Source of the DNA: JANJTY01 sp038257155
GTDB taxonomy: Bacteria > Pseudomonadota > Gammaproteobacteria > Xanthomonadales > Xanthomonadaceae
Assembly: GCA_038257155.1 (NCBI GenBank)
Contig: JBBSJP010000008.1
Coordinates: 1-64,000 of the forward strand
Direction of reading: 5' to 3'
DNA: 64,000 nt
The notes under the pieces: model-generated
Databases searched by the model: none
What the model was told of the DNA's origin: nothing
What the model saw: the letters and a program-made list of their open reading frames with translations, nothing else
Position numbers and translations under genes: made by a program
Shown here: in pieces, positions 44,829 through 53,944 of the stretch
Position numbering within the stretch: the stretch's first letter is position 1
Layout: every line of letters begins with the position of its first letter

Positions 44829-45425
44829 ATGATTGGACGACTGAAAGGCATCCTGATCCACAAGCAGCCGCCCTGGCTGATGATCGACGTCAATGGCGTG
44901 GGCTACGAGCTGGAGACGCCGATGAGCACCTTCTATGAGCTACCGGAGATCGGGCGCGAGGTCTGCCTGTTCGTCCACCACGCGCAGAAGGAGGACTCGG
45001 TAAACCTCTACGGTTTCATGAAGGAGCGCGAGCGCCGCCTGTTCCGCGACGTGCAGAAGGTCAGTGGCATCGGCGCCAAGATCGCACTCGCGGTGCTGTC
45101 GGGGGTGAGCGTCGATGATTTTGCCCGCCTGATCCAGACCGGTGACGTCACCGCACTGACCCGCATACCCGGCATCGGCAAGAAGACCGCCGAGCGCATG
45201 GTGCTGGAACTACGCGACCGCGCCACTGAGCTGGGCGCCGCCGCTGCGGTGCTGGGCAAGGGCGGTGTGGTGCCGACCGACCCGATGTCCGAAGCCATCG
45301 TCGCCCTGCAGCAACTCGGCTACAAACCCGCCGAAGCCGCCCGCATGGCCGAGAAGGCGCGCGAGGACGGCGATTCGGCCGAGGCGATCATTCGCAAGGC
45401 GCTGCGCCAGGCGCTACGCGCCTGA
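44829..45425 (+). CDS. ruvA: Holliday junction branch-migration protein RuvA
   Basis: The protein has 198 residues. The OB-fold part starts MIGRLKGILIHK; paired helix-hairpin-helix motifs follow (VSGIGAKIALAVLSG and IPGIGKKTAERMVLELRDR), then the RuvB-binding C-terminal domain (EAIVALQQLGYKPAEA). RuvA tetramers hold the junction for RuvB. ruvB follows only after a 409-bp repeat region. Confidence 0.97.
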   Translation: MIGRLKGILIHKQPPWLMIDVNGVGYELETPMSTFYELPEIGREVCLFVHHAQKEDSVNLYGFMKERERRLFRDVQKVSGIGAKIALAVLSGVSVDDFARLIQTGDVTALTRIPGIGKKTAERMVLELRDRATELGAAAAVLGKGGVVPTDPMSEAIVALQQLGYKPAEAARMAEKAREDGDSAEAIIRKALRQALRA

Positions 45426-45435
45426 GGAAGCGGAA

Positions 45436-45610
45436 GCGGGAACGGGGAACGGAGTGAAGAGCGTGAAGCGGGAACGGGGAACGGAGTGAAGAGCGTGAAG
45501 CGGGAACGGGGAACGGAGTGAAGAGCGTGAAGCGGGAACGGGGAACGGGGAACAGGGAACGGGGAAGCAAGAGCGGGAAGCAGAAGCGGGGAAGCAGAAG
45601 CGGGGAGCAG
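45436..45610 (+). repeat. Tandem 32-bp and GGGAAC repeats after ruvA
   Basis: Three perfect 32-bp units start at 45436, 45468 and 45500, each containing GGGAACGGGGAACGGAGTG and AAGAGCGTGAA. A fourth partial unit at 45532 passes into GGGGAAC/AGGGAAC heptamers and then GCAGAAGCGGGGA units up to 45610. No gene is present; the reading frames consist of repeated ERGTGN. Confidence 0.92.
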
Positions 45611-45741
45611 AAGCGGGGAGCAGGGTGACGGCTGCAGTGGCGGGCCTTAGGCCCTACACTCGCGGCTTCGCTTCTTGCCGATAGAAACGTGAACCCAATC
45701 CATTCCTTGTTGATCGTAGCTCCGCCTCGCCGCTCGCGCTC

Positions 45742-45820
45742 TTCCCGTTCCCTGTTCCCTGTTCCCCGTTCCCGCTGTTGCTCCCACTTCCGTTCCCCGT
45801 TCCCCGTTCCCCGTTCCCGC
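45742..45820 (-). repeat. GGGAAC repeat in inverse orientation before ruvB
   Basis: Two blocks of GTTCCC(C/T) units (45742-45774 and 45790-45820) are the reverse complement of the array at 45436-45610, so the two can pair into a long hairpin. The second ends 15 bp before the ruvB ATG. Between the arrays (45611-45741) lies a TACACT box near 45655, a possible -10, but no clear promoter. Confidence 0.85.
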
Positions 45821-45834
45821 AGTTGCTCCAAGCA

Positions 45835-46866
45835 ATGACCCGCCTCCTGTCCCCCGAAACCGAAACCGACGAAGCCCGCCTCGAGGCCTCGATCCGGCCG
45901 CGCATGCTGGACGAGTATCTCGGCCAGCTGCCGGTGCGCGAGCAGATGAAGATCTATATCGAGGCGGCCAAGCGGCGCGGCGAGGCGATGGACCATGTGC
46001 TGATCTTCGGGCCGCCCGGGCTGGGCAAGACCACGCTCTCGCACATCATTGCCAACGAGCTGGGAGTGAACCTGCGCCAGACCTCGGGTCCGGTCATCGA
46101 GCGCGCCGGCGATCTGGCGGCGCTGCTGACCAATCTTCAGCCGCACGATGTGTTGTTTGTCGACGAGATCCATCGGCTGTCGCCCGTGGTCGAGGAGATC
46201 CTCTATCCGGCGATGGAGGACTACCAGATCGACATCATGATCGGCGAAGGTCCGGCGGCGCGCTCGATCAAGCTCGACCTGCCGCCCTTCACCCTGATCG
46301 GTGCCACCACGCGTGCCGGCCTGCTCACCAGTCCGCTGCGCGATCGCTTCGGCATCGTGCAGCGCCTGCAGTTCTATTCGCCCGAAGAGCTCACCCAGAT
46401 CGTGCGGCGCTCGGCGAAGATTCTCGGTATTGCCTGCGAGCCGGAAGGCGCGGCCGAGATCGCACGACGTTCGCGCGGCACGCCACGCATCGCCAATCGC
46501 CTGCTGCGCAGGGCACGCGATTTCGCCCAGATCAAGGCCGATGGCGTGATCACCCTGGCCGTGGCAAACAACGCCATGCTGATGGTCGAGGTGGATGCCG
46601 AAGGCTTCGACGAATTGGATCGGCGCCTGCTGCACACCATCATGGACAGCTTCGAAGGCGGCCCGGTTGGCGCAGAATCGCTGGCTGCGGCGATTTCCGA
46701 AGATCGCGGCACGATCGAGGACGTCATCGAGCCCTACCTGATCCAGCAGGGCTTTCTGATGCGCACCGCACGTGGCCGCATGGTTACCGCCAAGGCCTGG
46801 CGTCATTTCGGCCTGAAAGCCCCGAAGCCGGCGAGCGACCTGTTTGCGGAGTCGCCCGATGCCTGA
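45835..46866 (+). CDS. ruvB: Holliday junction helicase RuvB
   Basis: This 343-residue AAA+ ATPase starts at ATG 45835. Walker A GPPGLGKTT is at 59-67, Walker B LFVDEIHR at about 107-113, sensor I GATTRAGLLTSPLRDRFG, and the C-terminal winged helix YLIQQGFLMRTARGRM. It drives branch migration with RuvA. The stop overlaps the start of ybgC by 8 bp. Confidence 0.98.
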   Translation: MTRLLSPETETDEARLEASIRPRMLDEYLGQLPVREQMKIYIEAAKRRGEAMDHVLIFGPPGLGKTTLSHIIANELGVNLRQTSGPVIERAGDLAALLTNLQPHDVLFVDEIHRLSPVVEEILYPAMEDYQIDIMIGEGPAARSIKLDLPPFTLIGATTRAGLLTSPLRDRFGIVQRLQFYSPEELTQIVRRSAKILGIACEPEGAAEIARRSRGTPRIANRLLRRARDFAQIKADGVITLAVANNAMLMVEVDAEGFDELDRRLLHTIMDSFEGGPVGAESLAAAISEDRGTIEDVIEPYLIQQGFLMRTARGRMVTAKAWRHFGLKAPKPASDLFAESPDA

Positions 46867-47299
46867 GGCTGCCGGTATGCCGCTGTTCAGCCTGCCGCTA
46901 AGGGTCTACTGGGAAGATACCGACGGCGGTGGCGTGGTGTATCACGCCAACTACCTCAAGTTTCTTGAGCGCGCCCGCACCGAGTGGCTTCGGGAACGCG
47001 GCGTTTCGCAAGGCGAGTGGCAACAGCAGCACGATACGGTGTTTGCCATCCGCGCCATGCAGATCGGGTTTCTTGCCGCTGCCCGGCTGGATGACGCACT
47101 GATCGCAACCGTGCAAGGCGTGTGGCGCCGCGGCGCAAGTCTGCGCTTCGTCCAGCGTCTGCTGCGAGAAGGCGACGGGCGGGTGCTGGTCGAAGCGGAA
47201 GTGCGGGCAGCCTGTCTGCGCGCCTCCGATTTCCGGCCGCGGCCTTTGCCGGACGGACTGCTGGACGACCTGCCGTGGGATTCCGCGTCGGGTCGATAG
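46859..47299 (+). CDS. ybgC: Acyl-CoA thioesterase YbgC
   Basis: This 146-residue hotdog-fold protein shows VYWEDTDGGGVVYHANYLKF, with the catalytic Asp and the His-Ala-Asn-Tyr stretch, followed by ERARTEWLRERG. It hydrolyses short or medium acyl-CoA and is the usual first gene of the tol-pal operon. The ATG at 46859 lies inside ruvB. Confidence 0.94.
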   Translation: MPEAAGMPLFSLPLRVYWEDTDGGGVVYHANYLKFLERARTEWLRERGVSQGEWQQQHDTVFAIRAMQIGFLAAARLDDALIATVQGVWRRGASLRFVQRLLREGDGRVLVEAEVRAACLRASDFRPRPLPDGLLDDLPWDSASGR

Positions 47300-47348
47300 A
47301 TTGAGTTGCCCCTGCCACGGCAGGGATCCCTTTTCTGGAGCGTAAACC

Positions 47349-48029
47349 ATGGAACACGAGCTGAATCTGCTCGACCTCGTACTCGGGGCCAGCTTTCCTG
47401 TGCAGGCGGTGATGTTGCTGCTGCTGTTCGGCTCAGTCGCCTCATGGGCGATCATCTTCGCCAAGAAGCGTGCTTTCGATCAGGCCGCGAAAGAGGCGGA
47501 TGTCTTTGAAGAGCGCTTCTGGTCCGGCGCCGACCTGGCCCAGCTGTTCCGCGAATCCACCGATCGCGATCGGCGCATCTGGGGCGTCGAGGCGATCTTC
47601 GAGGCCGGCTTTCGCGAATTTGCCAAGCTGCGTCAGCGTCGCAATGTCGATTCGCGCGCCCAGCTGGAAGGCGCACAGCGCGCCATGCGCACCAGCCTGA
47701 CTCGCGAGATTGACCGGCTCGAACACAATCTCGAATTCCTCGCCAGCGTCGGTTCCGTCGCGCCTTACGTCGGCCTGTTCGGCACGGTCTGGGGAATCAT
47801 GATCAGCTTCCAGGGCCTGGCCAACGTCAAGGAGGCCACCATCGCCACCGTGGCACCGGGCATCTCCGAGGCGCTGATTGCTACCGCCATGGGCCTGTTT
47901 GCGGCCATTCCGGCAGTCTGGGCCTACAACCGCTACGCCACCAAGATCGAGCGGCTCAACCTGCGTTACGAGAACTTCGCCGACGAGTTCAGCTCGATCC
48001 TGCAGCGCCAGGCGCATGTGGACGATTGA
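47349..48029 (+). CDS. tolQ: Tol-Pal proton channel subunit TolQ
   Basis: This 226-residue inner-membrane protein has helices at about 15-38, 128-150 and 162-185. GSVAPYVGLFGTVWGIMISF and EALIATAMGLFAAIPAVWAYN are the TolQ/ExbB/MotA channel segments. With TolR it uses the proton gradient to energise TolA. A TGGAGCG ribosome site precedes the ATG. Confidence 0.97.
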   Translation: MEHELNLLDLVLGASFPVQAVMLLLLFGSVASWAIIFAKKRAFDQAAKEADVFEERFWSGADLAQLFRESTDRDRRIWGVEAIFEAGFREFAKLRQRRNVDSRAQLEGAQRAMRTSLTREIDRLEHNLEFLASVGSVAPYVGLFGTVWGIMISFQGLANVKEATIATVAPGISEALIATAMGLFAAIPAVWAYNRYATKIERLNLRYENFADEFSSILQRQAHVDD

Positions 48030-48032
48030 GGC

Positions 48033-48066
48033 AGGGAACAGGGAACAGGGAACGGGGAACAGGGAC
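48033..48066 (+). repeat. GGGAAC repeat between tolQ and tolR
   Basis: Four to five AGGGAAC/GGGGAAC units follow directly after the tolQ stop and widen the tolQ-tolR spacer to 148 bp. Confidence 0.85.
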
Positions 48067-48177
48067 TGGCAGTATCCGGGATCCTGCCGCTCACCCTGTC
48101 AAGCCTGCCGAGCGGTAATCGAAAACCCCGTGGTCTCCGTTTCAACGTTGCAATAGCAGTACTCAGAGGAAGTCCCC

Positions 48178-48606
48178 ATGTCCGTCCGCAACCCGCGTCG
48201 GCGCCGAAAGTTGAAGAACGAAATCAACGTCGTGCCCTATATCGACGTGATGCTGGTGCTGCTGATCATCTTCATGGTGACGGCACCATTGCTCAATCTG
48301 GGTGTCGAGATCGAGCTGCCCGAGTCGAATGCCAGGCCGATCGAGAGCGAAAAGGATCCGGTGATCGTCGAGATCACCGATGACGGGCGCTACTTCCTGA
48401 CCCTGCAGGGCGCCGCGGCAGAGGAACTGGACGAAGCTGCCCTGGTCGCCAAGATCGGCGCCTTCGTGCGACAGAACCCGCAGGTCGGGGTGCTGATTGC
48501 TGGCGACCGGCGCGTTGACTACGGGACGATCTACCAGGGCATGGTGCTGCTGCAGCAGGCCGGCGTGCCCAAGGTCGGACTGATGAGCAAGCCGGCGCAG
48601 GAGTGA
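48178..48606 (+). CDS. tolR: Tol-Pal subunit TolR
   Basis: The protein has 142 residues: an N-terminal Arg/Lys-rich tip, a membrane helix with the proton-binding Asp (NVVPYIDVMLVLLIIFMV), then a periplasmic ExbD-like domain ending VPKVGLMSKPAQE. It pairs with TolQ. The stop overlaps the GTG of tolA. Confidence 0.97.
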   Translation: MSVRNPRRRRKLKNEINVVPYIDVMLVLLIIFMVTAPLLNLGVEIELPESNARPIESEKDPVIVEITDDGRYFLTLQGAAAEELDEAALVAKIGAFVRQNPQVGVLIAGDRRVDYGTIYQGMVLLQQAGVPKVGLMSKPAQE

Positions 48607-49565
48607 GTGTGGCCGAGGCCAGCGTGATGGATCGGCACGACGGGTTGGGGCGCCCCTTGGTGTTTGCCGCCCTGTTGCACATCATTGCTTTTGCCCTGAT
48701 GTTCGGTGGCCTGTGGTGGACCCGCGAGCAGCGCCCCTTGTCCGTGGCCGGCAACCCCATCGAGGCCGTCCTGGTCGAATACAGCCCCGCGGCGTCCAGT
48801 TCCCCGCCTCCGCCGCGCGCTGCGCAGCCCGCACCGCGAGAGACGGCACCGGCTCCGCAACCGAAGCCGGAGCCGCGCCCGCAGCAGGCAGCCGAGCAAC
48901 CCCAGCCGCAGCCGCAGGCCGAAGTGCAGCGTCCCGACACCGTCGACCAGGAACGCGCGGCGCGCCTCGCCCAACAGCAGGCGACCGAAAAGGCCGAGAA
49001 AGAACAGCGAGAGCGGCGTCGCCAGGAACAGGTACTGCTGGATGAAAAACGCGCGCAGGAACAGGCCGAACGCCAGGAGCGGCTGCGCAAGATGGAGGCT
49101 GATCGCCAGGCCCAGCTGGATGACATCCGCCGTCAGCGCGAGCAGGCCGAAGCGCAGCGCAAGCGCGAGGAGGATCGCCTGCAGCAACTCGCGGACCGTC
49201 GCCAACAGCAAAGCGATCGCGCCGAGGTGTCACGTCCCAGCCCAACGCCCGCCGAGCAGGCCGGCAACAACGGCGTCTCCGATGATCTGGCCGGTCGCTA
49301 TCAGCTCGCCATCCAGCAGTCGGTGACGCAGAGCTGGCTGCGTCCGGAAAGCACCCGCGCCGGCCTGCAGTGCCGCATCCGCATCGTGCAGATCCCCGGT
49401 GGCGAAGTCATCTCGGTCAGCGTGGCCTCACCCTGCAACGCCGATGATGTGACCCGCGGCTCGATTGAACGCGCCGTGATGCGCGCCCAGCCTTTGCCCT
49501 ACCGCGGTTTCGAAAGCGTGTTTGCCCGCGAAATTACCTTTACCTTCCGCTACGACGGCGAATGA
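48603..49565 (+). CDS. tolA: Tol-Pal envelope spanning protein TolA
   Basis: The protein has 320 residues starting at GTG 48603 (GTGA overlap with tolR). An N-terminal membrane helix (about 20-40) is followed by a Pro/Gln-rich stretch (60-115), a long charged helix rich in Ala, Glu, Arg and Gln (115-215), and a C-terminal domain (about 225-320; SVTQSWLRPESTRAGLQC, VSVASPCNADD). It links the inner-membrane motor to TolB and Pal. Two Cys in the last domain may form the usual disulfide. Confidence 0.95.
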   Translation: MSVAEASVMDRHDGLGRPLVFAALLHIIAFALMFGGLWWTREQRPLSVAGNPIEAVLVEYSPAASSSPPPPRAAQPAPRETAPAPQPKPEPRPQQAAEQPQPQPQAEVQRPDTVDQERAARLAQQQATEKAEKEQRERRRQEQVLLDEKRAQEQAERQERLRKMEADRQAQLDDIRRQREQAEAQRKREEDRLQQLADRRQQQSDRAEVSRPSPTPAEQAGNNGVSDDLAGRYQLAIQQSVTQSWLRPESTRAGLQCRIRIVQIPGGEVISVSVASPCNADDVTRGSIERAVMRAQPLPYRGFESVFAREITFTFRYDGE

Positions 49566-50872
49566 TCATGACCAGAATTCTTTTCTTCCTCTTGCTCCTG
49601 CTGCCGCTGACCAGCGCGCGTGGCCAGGGCCTGGAGATCGATATCGTCGGCGGACACGCCGCAGCCCTGCCGGTTGCCGTGGTGCCCTTCGAGTACCTCG
49701 GCACCTCGGCGCCACCCGATACCGATGTCTCACAGGTAGTGCGCGCCGATCTGAACCGCTCGGGTCAGTTCCGCACCCTGCCTGACGGCGATATCGTCGA
49801 GCGACCGTTGCGCCAGTCCGACGTCAACTTCGCGACGTGGCGCCTGCTGCGTCAGGACTTTCTGCTGATCGGCCGTATCATCGACGGCAATCCCGGCGAG
49901 TACCGGGTCGAGTTCGAGCTGTTCGACGTCGCCAAACAGGAACGCATGCTGGGCCTGGCCTTGAATGGTCGCGCGGCCGCAATGCGCGACGTGGCCCACC
50001 AGATCTCGGATCTGGTCTACGAGAAGATCCTTGGTGTACGCGGAGCATTCTGGACGCGCATCGCCTATGTCACTTCCACCGGCCTTGGTCGGGACACGCA
50101 GTATTCCCTGATCGTCGCCGACGCCGATGGCTTCAATCCGCAGCCGGTGGTTCGCTCGCGCGAGCCCCTGATGTCGCCCAGCTGGAGCCCGGACGGCCGG
50201 CGTCTGGCCTATGTCAGCTTTGAGCGCGGCAACTCCTCGATCTACCTGCACGAGCTGTCCACCGGTCAGCGCGAGCTGCTGTCCAGCTTCAAGGGCATCA
50301 ATGGTGCGCCGGCCTTTTCGCCGGACGGCGCGCGACTCGCGCTGACCCTGTCTCGCACCGGCAACCCCGAGATTTACGTGATGAACATGGCGACCAAGGC
50401 GCTGACCCAGTTGACCAATCACTGGTCGATCGACACCGAGCCGGTCTGGATGCCGGGTGGACAGTCCCTGCTGTTTACCTCGGATCGTGGCGGCAAGCCG
50501 CAGATTTACATGGTGTCGGCGGAAGGCGGCACGGCCGAGCGCGTCACCGCCAAGGGTGACTACAACGCCCGAGCTTCGGTGTCAGGCGATGGCAAGAAAA
50601 TAGCGATGGCGCAGGGTTCAGGGAATGTTTATCGTATCGCCGTCCTGGACCGGACCTTCGGCAATCCAGGGCAGCTGACCATGCTGTCGCCGGGTACGCT
50701 GGACGAGTCCCCCAGCTTCGCGCCGAACGGCAGCATGGTGATCTACGCGTCCCGGGATGGGCGCCGGGGAGTGCTTTACGCGGTTTCAGCCGATGCCAGG
50801 GTCAGGCAGCGACTGGTGCTGGCTGACGGAGACGTACGCGAACCCGCGTGGTCACCGTTCCGCCCGCGCTAG
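49562..50872 (+). CDS. tolB: Tol-Pal periplasmic protein TolB
   Basis: The protein has 436 residues with a signal peptide (MTRILFFLLLLLPLTSARG). The start may be ATG 49562 or ATG 49568. The N-terminal alpha/beta domain (about 20-165) is followed by a six-bladed propeller of PD40-type repeats (SPSWSPDGRRLAYVS, APAFSPDGARLALTL, EPVWMPGGQSLLFTS). It binds Pal and TolA. The spacer to pal (50873-51130, 258 bp) contains a CCTCAG/CTGAGG inverted repeat soon after the stop, but nothing more I can support. Confidence 0.97.
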   Translation: MIMTRILFFLLLLLPLTSARGQGLEIDIVGGHAAALPVAVVPFEYLGTSAPPDTDVSQVVRADLNRSGQFRTLPDGDIVERPLRQSDVNFATWRLLRQDFLLIGRIIDGNPGEYRVEFELFDVAKQERMLGLALNGRAAAMRDVAHQISDLVYEKILGVRGAFWTRIAYVTSTGLGRDTQYSLIVADADGFNPQPVVRSREPLMSPSWSPDGRRLAYVSFERGNSSIYLHELSTGQRELLSSFKGINGAPAFSPDGARLALTLSRTGNPEIYVMNMATKALTQLTNHWSIDTEPVWMPGGQSLLFTSDRGGKPQIYMVSAEGGTAERVTAKGDYNARASVSGDGKKIAMAQGSGNVYRIAVLDRTFGNPGQLTMLSPGTLDESPSFAPNGSMVIYASRDGRRGVLYAVSADARVRQRLVLADGDVREPAWSPFRPR

Positions 50873-51130
50873 AACCCTCAGCGGACGACAAGTCCTGAGG
50901 CCAGGCGGCGAAGCACCTTCAAGAGCGCCGAGATGGCCTCGAAGGCTGCCACGTACCGCGCTTGGCCCCAGGTTTCGGCCGGTACACCCCATGGGGCCAC
51001 GGACGGGCCGTATTCGCGCGATTCAGCAACGGTCGCGCGGAACTGCGACAATGGCAAGACGGGATCACACCCGGGCTTTCACGTACACCGCAACCCCAAA
51101 TAAAACGACAGAACTCCTTTAGGATCGCTC

Positions 51131-51643
51131 ATGAATACCGCCACCCGTATATTGCTTTCGGTCGCTCTCGCGCTGAGCCTCGCTGCCTGCGCCAAGAAGG
51201 TCAAGGAAGAGCCCGCTCCGGCCTATGACCCGCCGCCGCCGCCGGTCGACACCACGCCGGTTTCCGACGGCCGCTACTCCGAGTCCGATCTCGACAGCGA
51301 CAGCTGCCTGCGTCAGCGCGTGGTCTACTTTGACCTCGACATGACCAACATCAAGCCCGAGTTCCAGGCCATCCTGTCCTGCCACGCCAAGTACCTGCGT
51401 GACCGCCCGTCCTCGCGCATGACCCTCGAGGGCCATGCCGACGAGCGCGGCACCCGCGAGTACAACCTGGGTCTGGGCGAGCGTCGCGGCAATGCCGTGT
51501 CCTCGGCACTGCAGGCCAACGGTGGTTCGGCCGCGCAGATCGATGTTGTCAGCTACGGCGAAGAGCGTGGCACCTGCAGCGACAGCAATGAAGGCTGCTG
51601 GTCGCGCAACCGTCGCGCCGAGATTGTCTACACCGCACGCTGA
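51131..51643 (+). CDS. pal: Peptidoglycan-associated lipoprotein Pal
   Basis: This 170-residue lipoprotein has a signal peptide ending in the lipobox LAAC with Cys20, followed by Ala (no inner-membrane retention Asp). The C-terminal OmpA-like domain carries YFDLDMTNIKP and the peptidoglycan-binding EGHADERGTREYNLGLGERR. It anchors the outer membrane to the wall and to TolB. Confidence 0.98.
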   Translation: MNTATRILLSVALALSLAACAKKVKEEPAPAYDPPPPPVDTTPVSDGRYSESDLDSDSCLRQRVVYFDLDMTNIKPEFQAILSCHAKYLRDRPSSRMTLEGHADERGTREYNLGLGERRGNAVSSALQANGGSAAQIDVVSYGEERGTCSDSNEGCWSRNRRAEIVYTAR

Positions 51644-52530
51644 TGCGAGCGAACAGCACGTTGTTGGTGCTCGCGCTGACGGCGGCCATGGCCGCCGTCA
51701 ACGTCGCGCCCGCCCATGCCCAGGGCAGCCGGCTGAGTCTTGCCGAGCGCGTCCAGCTGCTGGAGTCCCAGAGCCAGGGTGGTGGCCAGAACACGGTTGA
51801 ACTGCTGAACCGCATCACCGAGCTGCAAGCCGAGAACGGCGTGCTGCGCGGCCTGGTCGAGCAGCAGAATTTCGAAATTGAAGAACTCAAGAATCGTCAG
51901 CGCGACCAGTACATCGACATCGACTCGCGCCTCTCGCGGCTCGAAGGTGGCGGGTCAAGTGCAGCGGCGCAGCCCGAGCAGCTGAGCGAGGAACCCATCG
52001 CTCCGCCAGCCGAGGACAATGAACTTCCGATGGAACCGCCGGAGCTGCGCGAGCCGCTCGATGGCGGCGTGCTGTCGCAGACGCTGGAAGGCGAGATCGC
52101 CCCGGACGAAGCCGAGCCGGCACTTCCGGTTGGTGATCCGCGCGAAGAGCGCGTGGCTTACGAGTCGGCGTTCGAGGCGCTCAAGGATGGCCGCTATGCC
52201 GAATCGGCGCGGCGTTTCCAGGCGTTTCTCGATATCTATCCGAGCGGAGAGTACGCTCCGAATGCGCTGTACTGGTTGGGCGAAAGCTACTACGTGACGC
52301 AGAACTATGCCGTGGCGCAGGAGCAGTTCCAGCGCCTGCTGGAGGCGCACCCGCGCAGCACCAAGGCGCCCGATGCGTTGCTCAAACTGGGCTATACGCA
52401 CTACGAGCTGCGTCAGTGGCCTGAAGCCGAGCAGGTACTGAACGATGTGGTGCGGCGTTATCCCGACACCACCGTTTCGCGCCTTGCCCAAGGCAGGTTG
52501 CGCGCCCTGATGCTGGAAAGCCGCCGATAG
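51643..52530 (+). CDS. cpoB: Cell division coordinator CpoB (YbgF)
   Basis: The protein has 295 residues with a signal peptide (cleavage near AHAQG), an N-terminal coiled coil (LAERVQLLESQSQ to about residue 85) that trimerises, an acidic Pro-rich linker (100-165) and C-terminal TPR units (YESAFEALKDGRYAESARRF, ALYWLGESYYVTQNYAVA). It couples PBP1B activity to Tol. The ATG shares one base with the pal stop. Confidence 0.95.
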   Translation: MRANSTLLVLALTAAMAAVNVAPAHAQGSRLSLAERVQLLESQSQGGGQNTVELLNRITELQAENGVLRGLVEQQNFEIEELKNRQRDQYIDIDSRLSRLEGGGSSAAAQPEQLSEEPIAPPAEDNELPMEPPELREPLDGGVLSQTLEGEIAPDEAEPALPVGDPREERVAYESAFEALKDGRYAESARRFQAFLDIYPSGEYAPNALYWLGESYYVTQNYAVAQEQFQRLLEAHPRSTKAPDALLKLGYTHYELRQWPEAEQVLNDVVRRYPDTTVSRLAQGRLRALMLESRR

Positions 52531-52531
52531 C

Positions 52532-53200
52532 ATGGACTCATCGCCGGCCCCGGCCGGCGATGACCGGCTGAAGCTCACCGAGATCTTCCATTCGATCCAG
52601 GGAGAAGCCCTGAGTGTCGGGCGGCCGACCGTGTTCGTGCGGCTGACCGGCTGCCCGCTGCGCTGCGGCTATTGCGACACCGCCTACGCATTTCACGGCG
52701 GAAACTGGTGGACGATTCCCGAGATCCTCGCCGAGGTGGGCAAATACGCTGCTCGCGATGTGTGCGTTACCGGCGGCGAGCCGCTGGCGCAGAAGCGCTG
52801 CATTGGCTTGATGTTGGCGCTTTGCGACGCTGGCTACCGGGTCTCGTTGGAGACTTCCGGCGCCCTCGATATTGGCGCGGTCGATGCGCGCGTCTCGCGC
52901 GTAGTCGACATCAAGACGCCCGCTTCCGGCGAGTGCGCACGCAATCGTTGGGAAAACATCGACCTGCTGACGCCGCACGATCAGCTGAAGTTCGTGCTCT
53001 GCGACCGCGCCGACTACGAGTGGGCGCGTCTGCAGATCGCTGAGCGCAAACTGGCGGCGCGCTGCGAAGTATTGCTGTCGCCCAGCTTCGGGCAGGTGAC
53101 GCTACGTGACCTGGCCGACTGGATTCTTGCCGATCGTCTGCCCGTTCGACTGCAGGTGCAGTTGCACAAGCAGATCTGGGGCGATGAGCCGGGACGGTAG
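52532..53200 (+). CDS. queE: 7-carboxy-7-deazaguanine synthase QueE
   Basis: This 222-residue radical-SAM enzyme has its Fe-S cysteines in CPLRCGYCDT at Cys41, Cys45 and Cys48 (C-x3-C-x2-C). FHSIQGEALSVGRPTVFVRL and VTGGEPLAQ are family markers. It forms the deazaguanine ring of queuosine from carboxy-tetrahydropterin. It starts 1 bp after cpoB and is followed by queC. Confidence 0.95.
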   Translation: MDSSPAPAGDDRLKLTEIFHSIQGEALSVGRPTVFVRLTGCPLRCGYCDTAYAFHGGNWWTIPEILAEVGKYAARDVCVTGGEPLAQKRCIGLMLALCDAGYRVSLETSGALDIGAVDARVSRVVDIKTPASGECARNRWENIDLLTPHDQLKFVLCDRADYEWARLQIAERKLAARCEVLLSPSFGQVTLRDLADWILADRLPVRLQVQLHKQIWGDEPGR

Positions 53201-53237
53201 AGCCGCGATTGGCAATTTGTGATTCGCGATGCATGAC
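53201..53237 (+). repeat. Short GATTCG-type repeat between queE and queC
   Basis: AGCCGCGATTGG, TTGTGATTCGCGAT and GACTGAAATT form a diverged copy of the thyA-folA spacer repeat (42434-42517). Confidence 0.5.
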
Positions 53238-53252
53238 TGAAATTTGCTGACA

Positions 53253-53942
53253 ATGTCGATTGCTTCTTCAAAACCCGCTGTCATCCTTCTGTCTGGTGGA
53301 ATGGATTCCGCCGTGGTCCTTGCCATTGCGCGGGCGCAGGGCTTTGCGCCTTATGCCCTGAGCGTTTCCTACGGGCAGCGGCACACCGCCGAGCTGCTGG
53401 CCGCCGACCGGGTTGCGAAGGCGCAGGGCGCGATTGCGCACAAGACCGTGGTTGTCGACCTGCGCAGCATCGGCGGTTCGGCGCTGACTGCCGATATCGC
53501 CGTGCCTGAGTCGCAAGGCACCGGCATTCCAGTTACCTACGTTCCAGCGCGCAACACCATCATGTTGTCGGTGGCCTTGGGCTGGGCCGAAGTGCTTGGC
53601 GCCGCAGACCTGTTCTGCGGCGTGAATGCAGTGGATTATTCCGGTTATCCGGATTGTCGTCCGGCCTTCATTGAGGCCTTCGAGCGGCTCGCGAACCTCG
53701 CCACCAAGGCCGGTGTGGAGGGTGCAGGCATTCGCGTGCGTGCGCCGCTGATGGCGATGAGCAAGGCAGACATCGTGCGCGAAGGTCTGCGACTTGGGGT
53801 GGATTTCGCCAGCACGGTGTCCTGCTATCAGGCCGATGCCGAGGGCCGCGCCTGCGGCCGCTGCGATGCCTGCAGGCTGCGTGCACAGGGTTTCTCCGAG
53901 GCCGGTGTGCCCGATCCCACGCACTACGCCACGAGTCGCTAA
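53253..53942 (+). CDS. queC: 7-cyano-7-deazaguanine synthase QueC
   Basis: The protein has 229 residues. The ATP pyrophosphatase loop is SGGMDS (14-19), SVSYGQRH follows, and zinc ligands Cys191, Cys201, Cys204 and Cys207 lie in the CGRCDAC region. It makes preQ0 from the QueE product. The ATG at 53253 is preferred over a TTG three codons upstream. Confidence 0.97.
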   Translation: MSIASSKPAVILLSGGMDSAVVLAIARAQGFAPYALSVSYGQRHTAELLAADRVAKAQGAIAHKTVVVDLRSIGGSALTADIAVPESQGTGIPVTYVPARNTIMLSVALGWAEVLGAADLFCGVNAVDYSGYPDCRPAFIEAFERLANLATKAGVEGAGIRVRAPLMAMSKADIVREGLRLGVDFASTVSCYQADAEGRACGRCDACRLRAQGFSEAGVPDPTHYATSR

Positions 53943-53944
53943 GC

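Noticed and set aside
45436..45610. CRISPR array or minisatellite-coded protein after ruvA
   Set aside because: Units are direct tandem copies without unique spacers, and frames yield only repeated ERGTGN.
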